The notes under the pieces: generated by a model
What the model saw: the letters and a program-made list of their open reading frames with translations, nothing else
Databases searched by the model: none
Told to the model about the DNA's origin: nothing
Position numbers and translations under genes: made by a program
Part shown: piece by piece, positions 33,060-42,783 of the stretch
Position numbering within the stretch: position 1 is the stretch's first letter
Layout of the letters: every line of letters begins with the position of its first letter
NCBI GenBank assembly: GCA_009823505.1
Contig: VZQC01006589.1
Coordinates: forward strand, 5,242,122-5,306,121
DNA: 64,000 nucleotides
Source of the DNA: Rhizomys pruinosus
Taxonomy: Eukaryota > Chordata > Mammalia > Rodentia > Spalacidae
Reading direction: 5' to 3'

Positions 33060-34960
33060 ATTTGAACATTTTTGGCAAGGAACACGGTGCCAGACAGAGG
33101 ATGCCTCCTTTTGAATTGTTGGCAAGAGTGATCCAATAGACTCTCAAAATAACCTAGGATATCACCAAAGGCCTTGATGATCTTGGATTAATGGAGCAGG
33201 AACTGACCTGGAATCTTTCTACCTAAAGTTTAGTGTTCATATTGCTAAATAAAATACATACTGCTGAGGGATAAAATGAACCAATGGCCCAAACCATTCC
33301 TAAAGCCCAATAACCGTAATGACCTGCAGAGCAAGCAAACTATCTCTATTGGTGCAGTAGTGACACTGTTATCTGGGGGCTGAATAACAGCTATCTAATT
33401 GAACTTAAAACCCTCTCAATGGGAATGAACTCATGGGTGCCACTGTAGACTCAGTCGAATGCACATGGCTGGAGAAGACATCCTTCCCACAGAAAACAGT
33501 ATAGGTGTCATATCTCTTGACAAATGAAATTTCTTACCATAAACTTAATATGGAATCTTATATTTACAGACAAGCATACTGTACATAACTCATCAAAGAA
33601 GTTCTTCTTTGCAACAGGTGATGGGTACTTCAGAATCTCACAACTGGTAAGACACAGAAAATATACATGTGAAAGATGCCCAATTCTAGGGGAAACATCT
33701 ACAGTTGAAGTTTTACACCTAAGACTCTCGGAACATGGTGGAGTGAGGAGCAGAGAGAAAATGAGTCATCCTCCAATTCCCACAGTGACACCTCCTCATA
33801 CGATAGAGTGCAATGCACAGAGAAAGCTACAACTGACAGAATTTCAAAGAATGGGAGCCTCCAGAGTGTGTGTCCCTGGATAGGGATCCTATAGTCAACC
33901 TCACTCACCCTCAGCTGATGGATCATTGCAGAAGAAGGGGCAGAAAGACTGTAAGAGCCAGGGCTGGTGCATGGACATAGGGAAGCAAGCAGAGGCTTTC
34001 AGACTACTGGAAGCTTGCACATGTAAAATCGTGATGATGATGGCAACAGGCCCAGGAACAACGCCAACTCAGACAAGGTCCCAGAGTGGTATAAGAGAAA
34101 TGGATAGGGGGCTGAGAACTACTGGAGACTGATTACTGCTGGGTGAGGAAGAGTATGATTACTTAAGAATTCTAGATGTGCTCAAGAAAACAAAATGATG
34201 CCAAGTGCTGGAGAGGTTGTGGGGAAAGAGGAACACTCATCCACTGCTGGTGGGAATGTAAACTCGTACAGCCACTATAGAAAGCAGTGTGGAGAACCCT
34301 TGGAAGACTTGGAATGAACTTGCCACCTGAACCAGCCATACCACTCCTGGGTATATACCCACAAGACTCATCTTACTGCTGAGATACATTCACAGCCATG
34401 TATATTGCAGCTCTCTTCACAATAGTAAGGAGCTGGAACAAACCCAAGTACCCCTCAACTGATGAGTGGATAGAGAAAATGTGGTACATCTACACAATGG
34501 AGTTCTATGCAGTAGTAAAGAAAGATGACATCATGAGCTTTGCAGGTAAATGGCTGGAGCTAGAAGACACCATGCTGAGTGAAGTAACACAGTCCCAGAA
34601 AAACCAACGAATGGTATCCCTCATCTGTGGATGCTAGTGCCAATTACCTAATTGCATGGCAAGATGAGCAACATCAATGTGATCTGAAAACAACTGTGCT
34701 CTCATATTGGGAATCCCTTAAAATATAATAAAAAATTAAAAAAAAGAATTCTAGATGTGCTGACTAAACTCCAGTGGATGAATTTGTACCAGAGACATCT
34801 GGGTTCGAAAGCTTGAATGGCTAGGATATAACATGGATGATATATTGCATGAGTTCTGATGGAGGGTTGAAGTCATGGAGGGGGCCCTAAATTTGAATAG
34901 GAGCCATTGTATGAAATGTACAAATGCACAATAAAAATTAAAAAAATACCTCTAAACATA
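33060..34960 (+). repeat. Muroid interspersed repeat (unnamed), split by a young L1
   Basis: The blocks GGCTGAATAACAGCTATCTA, ATTGAACTTAAAACCC, GGATCATTGCAGAAGAAGGG and GCAGAAAGACTGTAAGAGCC, and the end TTGTATGAAATGTACAAATG with CAATAAAAATT, are typical of a highly repeated murine element. It is about 1.3 kb once the L1 at 34,183-34,743 is removed. I cannot fix the family (L1-derived 3' UTR or an RMER-type element). Confidence 0.5.
34183..34743 (+). mobile_element. Short L1 insertion with early 3' end
   Basis: 561 bp holding the last part of ORF2 (frame at 34,398-34,637 ends in the usual C-terminus) and only about 105 bp of 3' UTR, ending AATATAATAAAAAATT plus poly(A). A perfect 18-bp target duplication, aagaattctagatgtgct, flanks it (34,165-34,182 and 34,744-34,761). 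The AATAAA at 34,727-34,732 explains the early end. The related L1 at 42,794-45,482 has about 1.5 kb of 3' UTR. Confidence 0.93.
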
Positions 34961-34961
34961 A

Positions 34962-35809
34962 CTAAACTTTTAGAAGGTCAAGAAGAGTGAAAACTCAAAT
35001 AGCAGGATTGCTACCTGATTAACTCAAAGTTAAAAATACATGTTTTAAAGTATAAATTACATGCTTTTTAAAGCATGTGTGTATTTGCATGTGCATGCAT
35101 GCACATGGGTGGGTGTATATTCACCCTGCTTCTATATTTAACATTTTGATGTATGTCTATTGCCCATGCAAGTTGGAATTTCATGGCTTGTCACTTTTGT
35201 TTCTCTATCTAGAAAAGCTGTACCTGACAGAGAACCAGGGACTTCTGCAACAGAATGCATACATTGCTAATGGGACTCTTTTTACATATCACTTTTTCTG
35301 ACTACAATTGTGCTTAGTTTCTCTAATTTTGCCTACGTAATTTATAAATGGCTGCAGATACTTTCCTCTGGTTCTCTTCAAAACTTTTATAGTATATCTT
35401 CCCCACATTTCTGTAAATTGTGTTTAAGTAATGTGAGTCTAAAGACTCCAGAATAGTCAATGGCTTTACAGGGATCCATAGTTCTGGAGATAGAGCATAA
35501 TAGACAACACCATCCTGGAGGCCTAGCAACTGTGAAATCTAATAGACTCCAGAGATCACAGCTCCTAGGACCACAGATTCCTGGAGCTAGAGCATCTTGT
35601 TGTGGTAGCATGCCACAACAAGGTTAGTATCAGGTTAGTCACAGGGCTGGAACTGAACTTGCTTATGGGTCCAAGAGAAGAGAACTTCTTAAGGAAAGTG
35701 ATCTAAGACACAGGATTATCTGAGAAGAAAACCCTAATAAAAGCTAACATCACTTACTGGGTATAAATGTGAAGGAAACAGAGAAATTTTTTAAAAAGAA
35801 GTGAAATGA
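34962..35809. other. No recognised feature
   Basis: Includes a short palindromic run near 35,060-35,100 (GCATGTGCATGCATGCACATG-like). No gene seen. Confidence 0.4.
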
Positions 35810-36076
35810 TGTGGTGGTTTGAATGAAAATGTCCCCTATAGGCTCCAATTTGGACATTTTGTTCCCAGGTGATGGTGTTGTTTTGGGAGTTGTGGCCTTG
35901 CTGGAGGAAGCATGCCACTGGGGGCAGGTCTGAGAGGTCTTAAGCCTGTGGGATCCCTAGTGGCAAGCTGCTTCTGGTACCTGCTTTGGGGTGTGAGGGC
36001 TTAGCGTTCTCCTCCTGCTCAAGCCACCTCACCACGCCTCCCCACCAGGATGGACTTTAATCCCTCTGAAACCTGG
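35810..36076 (+). repeat. 3'-truncated MaLR-type LTR
   Basis: Begins TGTGGTGGTTTGAATGAAAA, like the LTR at 18,108, but stops at CTCTGAAACCTGG where L1 sequence begins. The last 90 bp or so are missing. Confidence 0.75.
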
Positions 36077-36445
36077 AAACATATATGCATACATGTCCAC
36101 CATCATATACCAAAAATCCATAGTCTGAAAATAAATGGTAGGTTAGTTCTAGGACCTGTCTAGGGATTCATAATATAATAGCACAGTTGTGTTCAGATTG
36201 CGAGGAATATAGCATTAATGTTGCTCAATTTGCCTTAGAACTAGGTACTTAGTGCTCTTAGTGCTAGCATCCACGGATGAGGGATACCATTCATCTTTTG
36301 TTTTTCTGGGACTGTGTTACTTCACTTAACACAATATCTTCTAGTTCCATCCATTTTCCTGCACATTTCAGATATCATCTTTCTTTACCGCTGCATAGAA
36401 CTCCACTGTGTAGATGTACCACATTTTCTCGGGGTGCATGCAGAG
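36077..36445 (-). mobile_element. L1 ORF2 end and proximal 3' UTR, inverted part
   Basis: On the minus strand this is the L1 ORF2 C-terminus (antisense CTGCATAGAACTCCACTGTG, TAGATGTACCACATTTTC) followed by the first 170 bp of 3' UTR (matching 43,980-44,130). It is directly followed on the right by plus-strand L1 3' UTR, a head-to-head arrangement expected from twin priming or an inversion. Confidence 0.8.
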
Positions 36446-36699
36446 TCCCTATTGACCATTGCTAAGAGGACCTGGGCCCTTGTTTTGTTGACCCGTCATT
36501 GGCTGCGGGCAAAGTGAAACAGACACCTGCAGAGAAAAAGGCCAGAGAAGGGCCAGGAGGCAGAGGACGCCCCAGGGGACCACCGTAGCAGGATCAAAAA
36601 TGGACTGTAGCTTAGACCACACCTGAGAAACAAGTAGAGTTAAAGGAGACAACTTGAGAACGAAGGGTCAAGGTGTAGTTAATAAACTGTTGTTTATTA

Positions 36700-37640
36700 A
36701 CCAGGGGCCTTTAATAATATCACCATCAATCCTTAAATGCCAGATGGGGACTACTAAGATATCTAGATTGTAGACTGAGTGGCTACTGGGATTTCAGCCT
36801 CTTCAGAGTGTAGACCGCTGTTGTTGTACTACCCAGGCTATGTCATGGAGGCCAGTGTAGGAAGATAAGACAGGACACACACTTGCTGGAGCTGTGGAGC
36901 ACAGGGGTAAGATTGGTGGGTTTGCCAAGGGGGAACCTTCAAGCACTTCCTTGGGGAAAACATGACATCTTTCGGTAAAAAAAAAAAAAAAAGATTGTAT
37001 TTAACAATTAAAAATATTTTGTAAAATAATATTTTCTCTTTTTATCGATACATGCTACAACCATTCATAATTTATCCTTATGTAATCCTGTGGTGTGTTC
37101 TATCATATAGGAATATTAATATTCTAAAAAATAGAAAGAATGTAAAGTTACACTTCTTTTTACCTGCATTCAACTTTACTGTTAAAATGTGAATCTCTAA
37201 ATGTGCTTTGGAATTAACTATAGTTTATGTTCCAGATTTTGTAATTTTGGTTTATGTGTGGAGTGTATGTATGCATATTTTTGAATAATATAAAATCAAA
37301 GGGCAACACAAAAAGAGAGAGAGAAAAACCTATTCAAAGAACTGACCAAAACAGTAAACCTGTGCACTGAAAAGGTTATAAAAGACTGAGAAAAAGATGC
37401 AAGACAGGACTTGTATATGACAGAATCCATGGGCTCTGACAGGAGGAGGGGGGGATGAAGGGTGGGCGTGGATGGGAAAAATATTTATCATGTTTAAGGG
37501 AATTGGACACAGAGGAGTATCAGATTAAGTTTATGAATGACTGAAAAACTGATTTTAGGTGTGTGTTTTTGGCTGGAAAGGAATAGGTAAAATGTAATAT
37601 ATTAAACAGCATTAAAATATTTACAGAGACAAAATTCAAA
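36700..37640 (+). mobile_element. L1 distal 3' UTR
   Basis: TGCCAGATGGGGACTACTAAG through CATGACATCTTTCGG matches 44,945-45,235. The continuation (ATACATGCTACAACCATTCA, TCATATAGGAATATTAATAT) matches 55,440-55,800 in the opposite orientation, and AGACTGAGAAAAAGATGCAA and ATGACAGAATCCATGG belong to the terminal block. The 36,446-36,700 stretch between this and the inverted part I cannot place. Confidence 0.75.
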
Positions 37641-38329
37641 AAAGAAAAATAAAAATTCAGAAAAAGATGATTAAAATCTGGACTTGGGAAAAACTTTCTG
37701 TTTCCTTATGGACTCAAGAGATTTTATAGTGCATAGTAGATATATAAAAATAGTTGTGAATAAGTGCACTATTGATTGGCTGAATAAATAAGGGCATTTA
37801 CCCTGAGTATAGCATCTTCCTTAATTCTAATTAGGTCGATGGTAACAAGATGGATTGGATTTAAGATGTAAGACAGAATTTTAAATAAAGTAATTCACAA
37901 AGCAGTTTACATAATTATACATGCACACACGTACACACGCACACACATACAAATTTCCTTAAAATGTAGCAGCCAGCCACAACTACTTAATTGTATCTTA
38001 AGATTTTAGTGAATCAAGGAATTAAGCATGTTAAAGAGGACATTAGTAGGATCAAAAGGCTATATATTATACTGTTTAAATACCTAAATATCTAATTGCA
38101 TGTACTTCATTAGTAGGATCGAAAGGTTAAGCCTGGACAAGCTGGCAGCCCATGAAAGAAAACAGCCAGAACTGACTAGAGACCAAGACATCAGCTCCAG
38201 AGAAAGTAGAGTGTTTTGCTTCTCATCCACCTGTGCCCCTTTTCTAAGCCCAGGGAACAATCTGCGGAAGAGGGGGCGTGGTAGAATGTAAGGGCTTCGA
38301 TTGGGGTTAATGGTGAAACTACAACAATA
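37641..38329. other. No recognised feature
   Basis: A short ACAC/CACACG run at 37,921-37,950 and no gene. A 63-codon plus frame at 38,100 has no known motif. Confidence 0.4.
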
Positions 38330-38672
38330 TAGACTGGACACTCATTTGATCAACTTGATTGAACATACAAGCCCCCCCCCCTTTCAGGATGGTGGGACCC
38401 ATGAGCTGTGTGGGTTTGGGCACAACTGCTTGCAAATTGGTTTTACATGAAGGATGCTTGTACTCACAAATTATCACCTATTGTTAAAAAAAAATGAAAA
38501 CAAAACAAAACAAAAAAGCAGAGAAAGATGCAGAAAACTTATGGCAGAATGCACGATCTGCGATGGGTAGGGGTGGGGTGGGGGGGAAGGGAAGGGGATA
38601 TATGCCTGAACTGAATTGGAAAATGATGTATGAAATACACAAAGCATCAATAAAAATAAATTTAAAAAAAAG
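38330..38672 (+). repeat. L1-type 3' UTR fragment with poly(A)
   Basis: Starts near AGACTGGACACTCATTTGAT, has a C-run, GGTTTTACATGAAGGATGCT, AGAAAGATGCAGAAAACTTA, a G-rich run and CAATAAAAATAAATTTAAAA. It is the counterpart of 28,500-28,855. Confidence 0.75.
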
Positions 38673-40214
38673 AGGACAAAATTTTGCTTCATGCAGTATT
38701 GAAAGGTACTAAGTTGGTAGATAGACAGAGCCTCATGTATTTATTCAAGTATTTATTTTGAATTGTTAGAGAATTCATGTCAATTAGATCTGTCCAGGGT
38801 ACCACATGTTTCTTAGTAATTAATGTCACATTGTACTTAGATATCTTACATGGCAGTGCAGGAGTCCCTGAAGGAATGAACCAAAAAACTTGAAGCTGTC
38901 ATTGATTGTGAGTTAGTCAGGATCTTTTAAATATCAACTCACCTTAAAGAGGGAACTGATGACAGACTAAAGCAAGGATATCACCAAAGTCCAAGTTGGT
39001 GAACTAATGAGTTTTATGGGGATTATGAGTGAGAGGTTTGTTTACAGGGACAGAAATGATTCTAAGATAACTGCATCACTAAAAGCCCAACCACAGATGG
39101 GTGAGGGATCATGAAAACTGAAGTCCTGGACCTCACTGTACAATTTGCAGGCAGCTCAGCAAGTTGGTGTGTCTTATTTCTAGTCATCACATTTGTTCTG
39201 AGTTTCTTCCAGACAGTTTGGCCAGTCTCTGTCATTTCCATGCTGCTTGGCTGTTTCTCTTTCTCCCAGGTACCTAGGCTGGGATGAGCTGCATTCCAGC
39301 TCAGTTTATCTGAAATGTCTCTCAGCAGTCCTTACTGTTAATGTACTCTGATGGAATAAGAGGCCTAGTGAATCTGATCAGTTTCAAGAACCTACTAAAA
39401 TTTTGGGTAACAACCTCCCTGAGTTTGATGAGATTCTCTGCAAAATGGAATGCTTCACTTCTTTTTAGAATAGTTTGTATCTTAATGGCATTCCATTCAA
39501 GATGAAATGGTTTATCTCAGAGGAAATTGCTACATAGCAGGCTCGTGCCCAAGCTGGGTGTAGGAGATGTGGAACAAGCTATATCATCTTTATCTCCTGA
39601 AAGTCTGCATCTCTCAGACAGCATATTGACAATTAGTTTGAAGGAGGTGCAATCTGCATGTGAACGCAGCTTCAGTGGTCAAAACAGGTGCTCACGTAAT
39701 TTTTCTTGTGTTGGAATATCACTTACAGCTTTGAGGTAGACCATCCTGTTGCAGAAGAGTTGCAGAAGAGGAACCTAGAGGGAGTCCTGTTTTCTTCATC
39801 CTAAGTAAGAGGAGCATGAACTTTACACAGATCCTAAACAAAGGTGACTCAAAGGGCAGTATTAGAAGAGATATTCATTTATTTTTTACAATAAGATCCA
39901 TAATCTCATTGTAATGTAGTACATTTTCATATGCATAACTCTCTGGAAGTGAGTGCTCACTCTCTGGTTTTCATTAATACAGAGCTTGAAGTTTTTTTCT
40001 TCACATTGATAAGTGAAAATTATTAAACTAGGAAAACTATATCATAGGTTATCATTAACTAAAATACTTATCTTTTTTCCATGAAAGCTAAGGAATTTTC
40101 ACACATAATACAAAAAAATATCATAAGCAAAATGTGCCAGCTATGTTGATAAATTCTTTTGGTAATAATCTTTTAATATTATTTATATTGGCAAAATATT
40201 GAGCTTGAATATTA
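38673..40214. other. No recognised feature
   Basis: 1.5 kb without a named repeat or gene. Frames are under 75 codons. Confidence 0.4.
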
Positions 40215-40219
40215 ACATG

Positions 40220-40627
40220 TGTGCTGGATAGCTTTAGTGTCGACTTGACACACCTGGGTTGAGGGAGCCTCAATTGGGGAATTAGCTCCATTGGATTGGC
40301 CTATGGCCACATCTGTGGAGTATTGTCTTGATTGTTGAGCAATGTGGGAGGGCCCAGACCACTATGGGTGGTGCCACCCTGGGCAGATTGCTGTGTACTG
40401 TATAAGAGGGCAGGCTGGGCATGGGCCAGGGGAACAAGCTAGTAAACAGCATTCCTCCATGGCCTGTGCTTCAGCTACTGCCTCCAGGTACCTGTCCTGA
40501 GTTCCTGCCTTGGGATCCTTGATTGATAAACTATGATCCAGGAGACGTGAGCTGAATAAATCCTTTCCTCCCCAAGTTGGTGTTGGTCAGAGTGTTTTGT
40601 CACAGCAATGGAAGACAAACTAGAACA
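40220..40627 (+). repeat. Left LTR of the composite
   Basis: 408 bp, TGTGCTGGATAG to CTAGAACA. TATAAG at 40,401-40,406 and AATAAA at 40,555-40,560 give a plausible U3/R layout. Its first 318 bp align without gaps to the inverted right LTR with about 24 differences by eye. Confidence 0.85.
40401..40560 (+). promoter_or_regulatory. LTR TATA box and polyadenylation signal
   Basis: TATAAG at 40,401-40,406 and AATAAA at 40,555-40,560 in the left LTR. In the right, inverted LTR the matching TATA-type box is kept (TATAAA on the minus strand), but the polyadenylation signal is beyond its truncation point. Confidence 0.6.
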
Positions 40628-40632
40628 GAAAT

Positions 40633-40649
40633 TGGTATCAGAGAGTGGG
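40633..40649 (+). other. Primer-binding site, tRNA-Leu type
   Basis: TGGTATCAGAGAGTGGG, five bases after the LTR end. It matches the complement of a leucine tRNA 3' end (TGGTGTCAGGAGTGGG-like) at most positions. Leu priming is the origin of the name ERV-L, and MaLR elements share it (established knowledge). Confidence 0.75.
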
Positions 40650-41535
40650 CTATTACTGTGACAGAACCTGACCTTGGTGTTTAGGGGAAGGATTGTGGAA
40701 GCATTTGGAACTTTGGACTAGAAAAATCACTGAATACCTAAAGATCACTGCTGTGGAACTTGGAACAGTTTTGCTGAAAGAGTTGTAGACGATGGAGGCC
40801 TGGTTTATGAAGTTTCAAGGGTAAGCAGAGATCATCAGGACTGCTTAATCTGTGGGTTCTGGTCAGCTGGAGCTGAATAATCAGCTGTAAGCAACAAGAG
40901 ACCAGAACCTGAAGTAAAATCTTTGTTTTGCTGGGACAATTGATGCTGGTTAGCTGTGGCTGAAAAATCAGCTGTAAGTAACAAGAGACCAGCATCACTG
41001 TGGTGAGATCTTCTGGGAAAAATTCTTCAGGGTCAGCACACAGAAGCTATGTTCCAGAAGGGGTCCAAGTCTCCATGTCAAGCCAGAAGCAGGACTTGGT
41101 AACATGTAAGAGTCTCCTATATGGTTGTGGTGTTGAAAGCATGAAGGGGACACAGAGAGCAGCTGAGGCCTGGCACTATGAGAGGCCAGGAAAGGCCACT
41201 GGTCAGAGGCGGCCTTGGTTGCAGTGAAGACCCCAGGATTCCAGGGGCCAGGAAGAGAAGTTGAGGTTTTGCATCAGGAGAGGTCAGAAGCAACCTCAGT
41301 TTCAGTGGTGACCCCAGCTTTTAGGAGATGCTGGGACTGTGAGACGACCACCAAGAGCAGCAGCAGGTGTGGAATGGACACCTGCTGGGCCTGTGAGATG
41401 AGCTGTGTGTGCCATGGATGGCAGAGTCAGAGAAGGGGAGCTGCTGAAGCCCTTTGGAGCCCAGAAGATAGCGAGTCCCAGGTGTCCAGCCTTGAGCTAC
41501 TTTCTGGACTTAGGTTTTGTATAAGTGTGCCTGAT
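40650..41535 (+). mobile_element. MaLR-like non-coding internal region
   Basis: No coding frame of note. Early blocks (GGATTGTGGAAGCATTTGGAA and CTTTGGACTAG) look like MaLR internal sequence. It contains two 47-bp direct repeats (40,859-40,905 and 40,945-40,992; core AATCAGCTGTAAG(C/T)AACAAG). A 16-bp block CCATGTCAAGCCAGAA at 41,073-41,088 recurs at 41,907-41,922, in the spacer between the two Ccdc91 pieces. From about 41,150 on I cannot confirm the origin. Confidence 0.6.
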
Positions 41536-41816
41536 TCTTCCCCAGTTCCCTTTCTTCAGCATGAGCTTTCTCCAGACTGCTCCTTTCTTCGGCTACTGCC
41601 TTCACGACAACTTCTTTCACTGCTTCTTTCTCCAGCTTGGCAACTGATTCCAGCACCTCTTTATTCCTCTGTGTTTCTTCCTCCAAACATTTCCCCAGCA
41701 TCTCCTTCTGTTGGGAATGCTGAGTCAGAGCTTCCTGGATTTTTCTCTGTTAACAGCACCTTCTCATTGTCAAGCACTTCAAGGAGACTTTGATGCTGTT
41801 TTTATTCTTATGCACA
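41536..41816 (-). pseudogene. Ccdc91: Ccdc91 retro-copy, piece A (upstream coding part)
   Basis: On the minus strand it encodes a highly charged coiled coil that I recognise as CCDC91 (p56, a GGA-binding accessory protein of trans-Golgi trafficking): QHQSLLEVLDNEK, then after a one-base shift QEALTQHSQQKEMLGKCLEE, KLEKEAVKEVV and EKAHAEEREL. It is continuous across what should be several exons, so it derives from RNA. It ends at ELGK, exactly where piece B begins in the normal mRNA. The frameshift near 41,740 and the partial extent make it a pseudogene. Its start near 41,808-41,816 is blurred. Confidence 0.8.
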
Positions 41817-41937
41817 TAGAACCGTCTATCACAGTGACCATGGATCATCTGTCTGGTGTTGGAATGCAGGTATCTAATGATATTCTCCTTTTTAGCCCCA
41901 ACCTGTCCATGTCAAGCCAGAATCATGGACTCATACC
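41817..41937. other. Spacer between the two Ccdc91 pieces
   Basis: 121 bp not matching Ccdc91 as far as I can see. It includes the 16-bp block CCATGTCAAGCCAGAA shared, in the same orientation, with the internal region at 41,073-41,088. This suggests LTR-element sequence caught between the two gene pieces. Confidence 0.55.
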
Positions 41938-42126
41938 CCTCTGCTCTCTGACATACTCCACCAGCTCGTCTCTGGTCCTCTTCACCGCCTCCTCCATGGC
42001 CTTCTCGCTTCTCTTCTGCTCTTCTAGGATCGCTGCCTTCACGGCTTCCTGACTTATCTTTCTTTGCTCCTGTAGTGCTGTCTGGAAGGCCTGAGCTACC
42101 TTCTCTTGGTCTCTTGCATGTTCTGT
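41938..42126 (-). pseudogene. Ccdc91: Ccdc91 retro-copy, piece B (downstream coding part)
   Basis: 189 bp on the minus strand, open in the frame reading TEHARDQEKVAQAFQ, QEQRKISQEAVKAAI, EEQKRSEKAMEEAVKRT and ELVEYVREQR. This is the stretch that directly follows piece A in CCDC91. In this genome B lies upstream of A on the minus strand, so the order is permuted. B is joined to the inverted LTR at 42,127-42,129. No frameshift inside B. Confidence 0.85.
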
Positions 42127-42128
42127 GT

Positions 42129-42446
42129 ATCATAGTTCATCACTCAAGGAGCCCAAGGTAGGAACTCAGGACAGGAACCTGGAGGCAGGAGCTGAGGCAC
42201 AGGCCATGGAAGAATGCTGTTTACTGGCTTGCTCCCCTGGCCCATGCCCAGATGGCCCTTTTATACAGTATACAACGACCTGCCCATGGTGGCACCACCC
42301 ATAGTGGGCTGGGCCCTCCCATATTGCTCAACAATCAAGATAATACTCCACAGATGTGGCCACAGGCCAATCCAATGGAGCTAATTCCCCAATTGAGGCT
42401 CCCTCAACCCAGGTGTGTCAAGTTGACACTAAAGCTATCCAGCACA
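42129..42446 (-). repeat. Right, inverted LTR of the composite (3'-truncated)
   Basis: 318 bp, the minus-strand equivalent of 40,220-40,537. It stops at AACTATGAT, 18 bp before the AATAAA position, and passes straight into Ccdc91 piece B. TG (as CA on plus) at the outer end is intact. Confidence 0.9.
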
Positions 42447-42549
42447 ACATGTTTGATCTTCAAAATAACCAATGACATGGCCCTGCCTTGTGGGTAAATG
42501 TACAGAGGAAAATGTATAGGTTCTTTCCTGAACTCCTGTGGCTAGGGAG

Positions 42550-42734
42550 TGTTTTTTGTTTTTTGTTGTTTTTTTTTTGTTGTTGTTTTTGGTCTTTTTG
42601 ATACAGGGTCTTCCTGTAGCCCCAGCTGGCCTGGAACTCACTCTGTAGACCAGGCTTCCTTTGAGCTCACAGAGATCCACCTGCCTCTACCTTCCGAGTG
42701 CTAGGATTGACGGTGTGGGCCACCATGCCTGGCC
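42550..42734 (-). repeat. B1 SINE
   Basis: Antisense B1 (GATACAGGGTCTTCCTGTAG, CCTGGAACTCACTCTGTAGA, CACCATGCCTGGCC), preceded by a T/G-rich antisense tail. Confidence 0.92.
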
Positions 42735-42783
42735 AGGGAGCATCTTTTTAAATTAAGAAATTATTTCTATTCAAGTTAACAAT

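Larger units (their letters stand above)
40220..42446 (+). mobile_element. Inverted-LTR MaLR composite carrying Ccdc91 sequence
   Basis: One 2.2-kb insertion. Left to right it has a full LTR (40,220-40,627, plus), a tRNA-Leu-type primer-binding site, MaLR-like internal sequence to about 41,535, Ccdc91 coding sequence on the minus strand in two pieces in permuted order, and a 3'-truncated copy of the same LTR on the minus strand (42,129-42,446). The outer ends are TG...CA (TGTGCTGGATAG and its reverse complement), and a perfect 5-bp duplication ACATG flanks the whole (40,215-40,219 and 42,447-42,451). So both ends are U3 ends. A normal LTR element has its LTRs in the same direction. Family assignment (MaLR/ERV-L-related) rests on the LTR look, the Leu primer site and the 5-bp duplication. 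Confidence 0.88.

Noticed and set aside
33524..33883. 119-codon plus-strand frame
   Set aside because: Falls inside a highly repeated muroid element; no recognisable domain.
41215..41793. 192-codon plus-strand open frame
   Set aside because: It spans the MaLR-like internal region and the antisense of Ccdc91 piece A; the real coding signal there is on the minus strand.
40220..42446. Explanation of the composite as two unrelated solo LTRs that landed near each other
   Set aside because: Each would need its own 5-bp duplication. Instead one duplication brackets the pair, and the right LTR is truncated on its inner side straight into Ccdc91 sequence.
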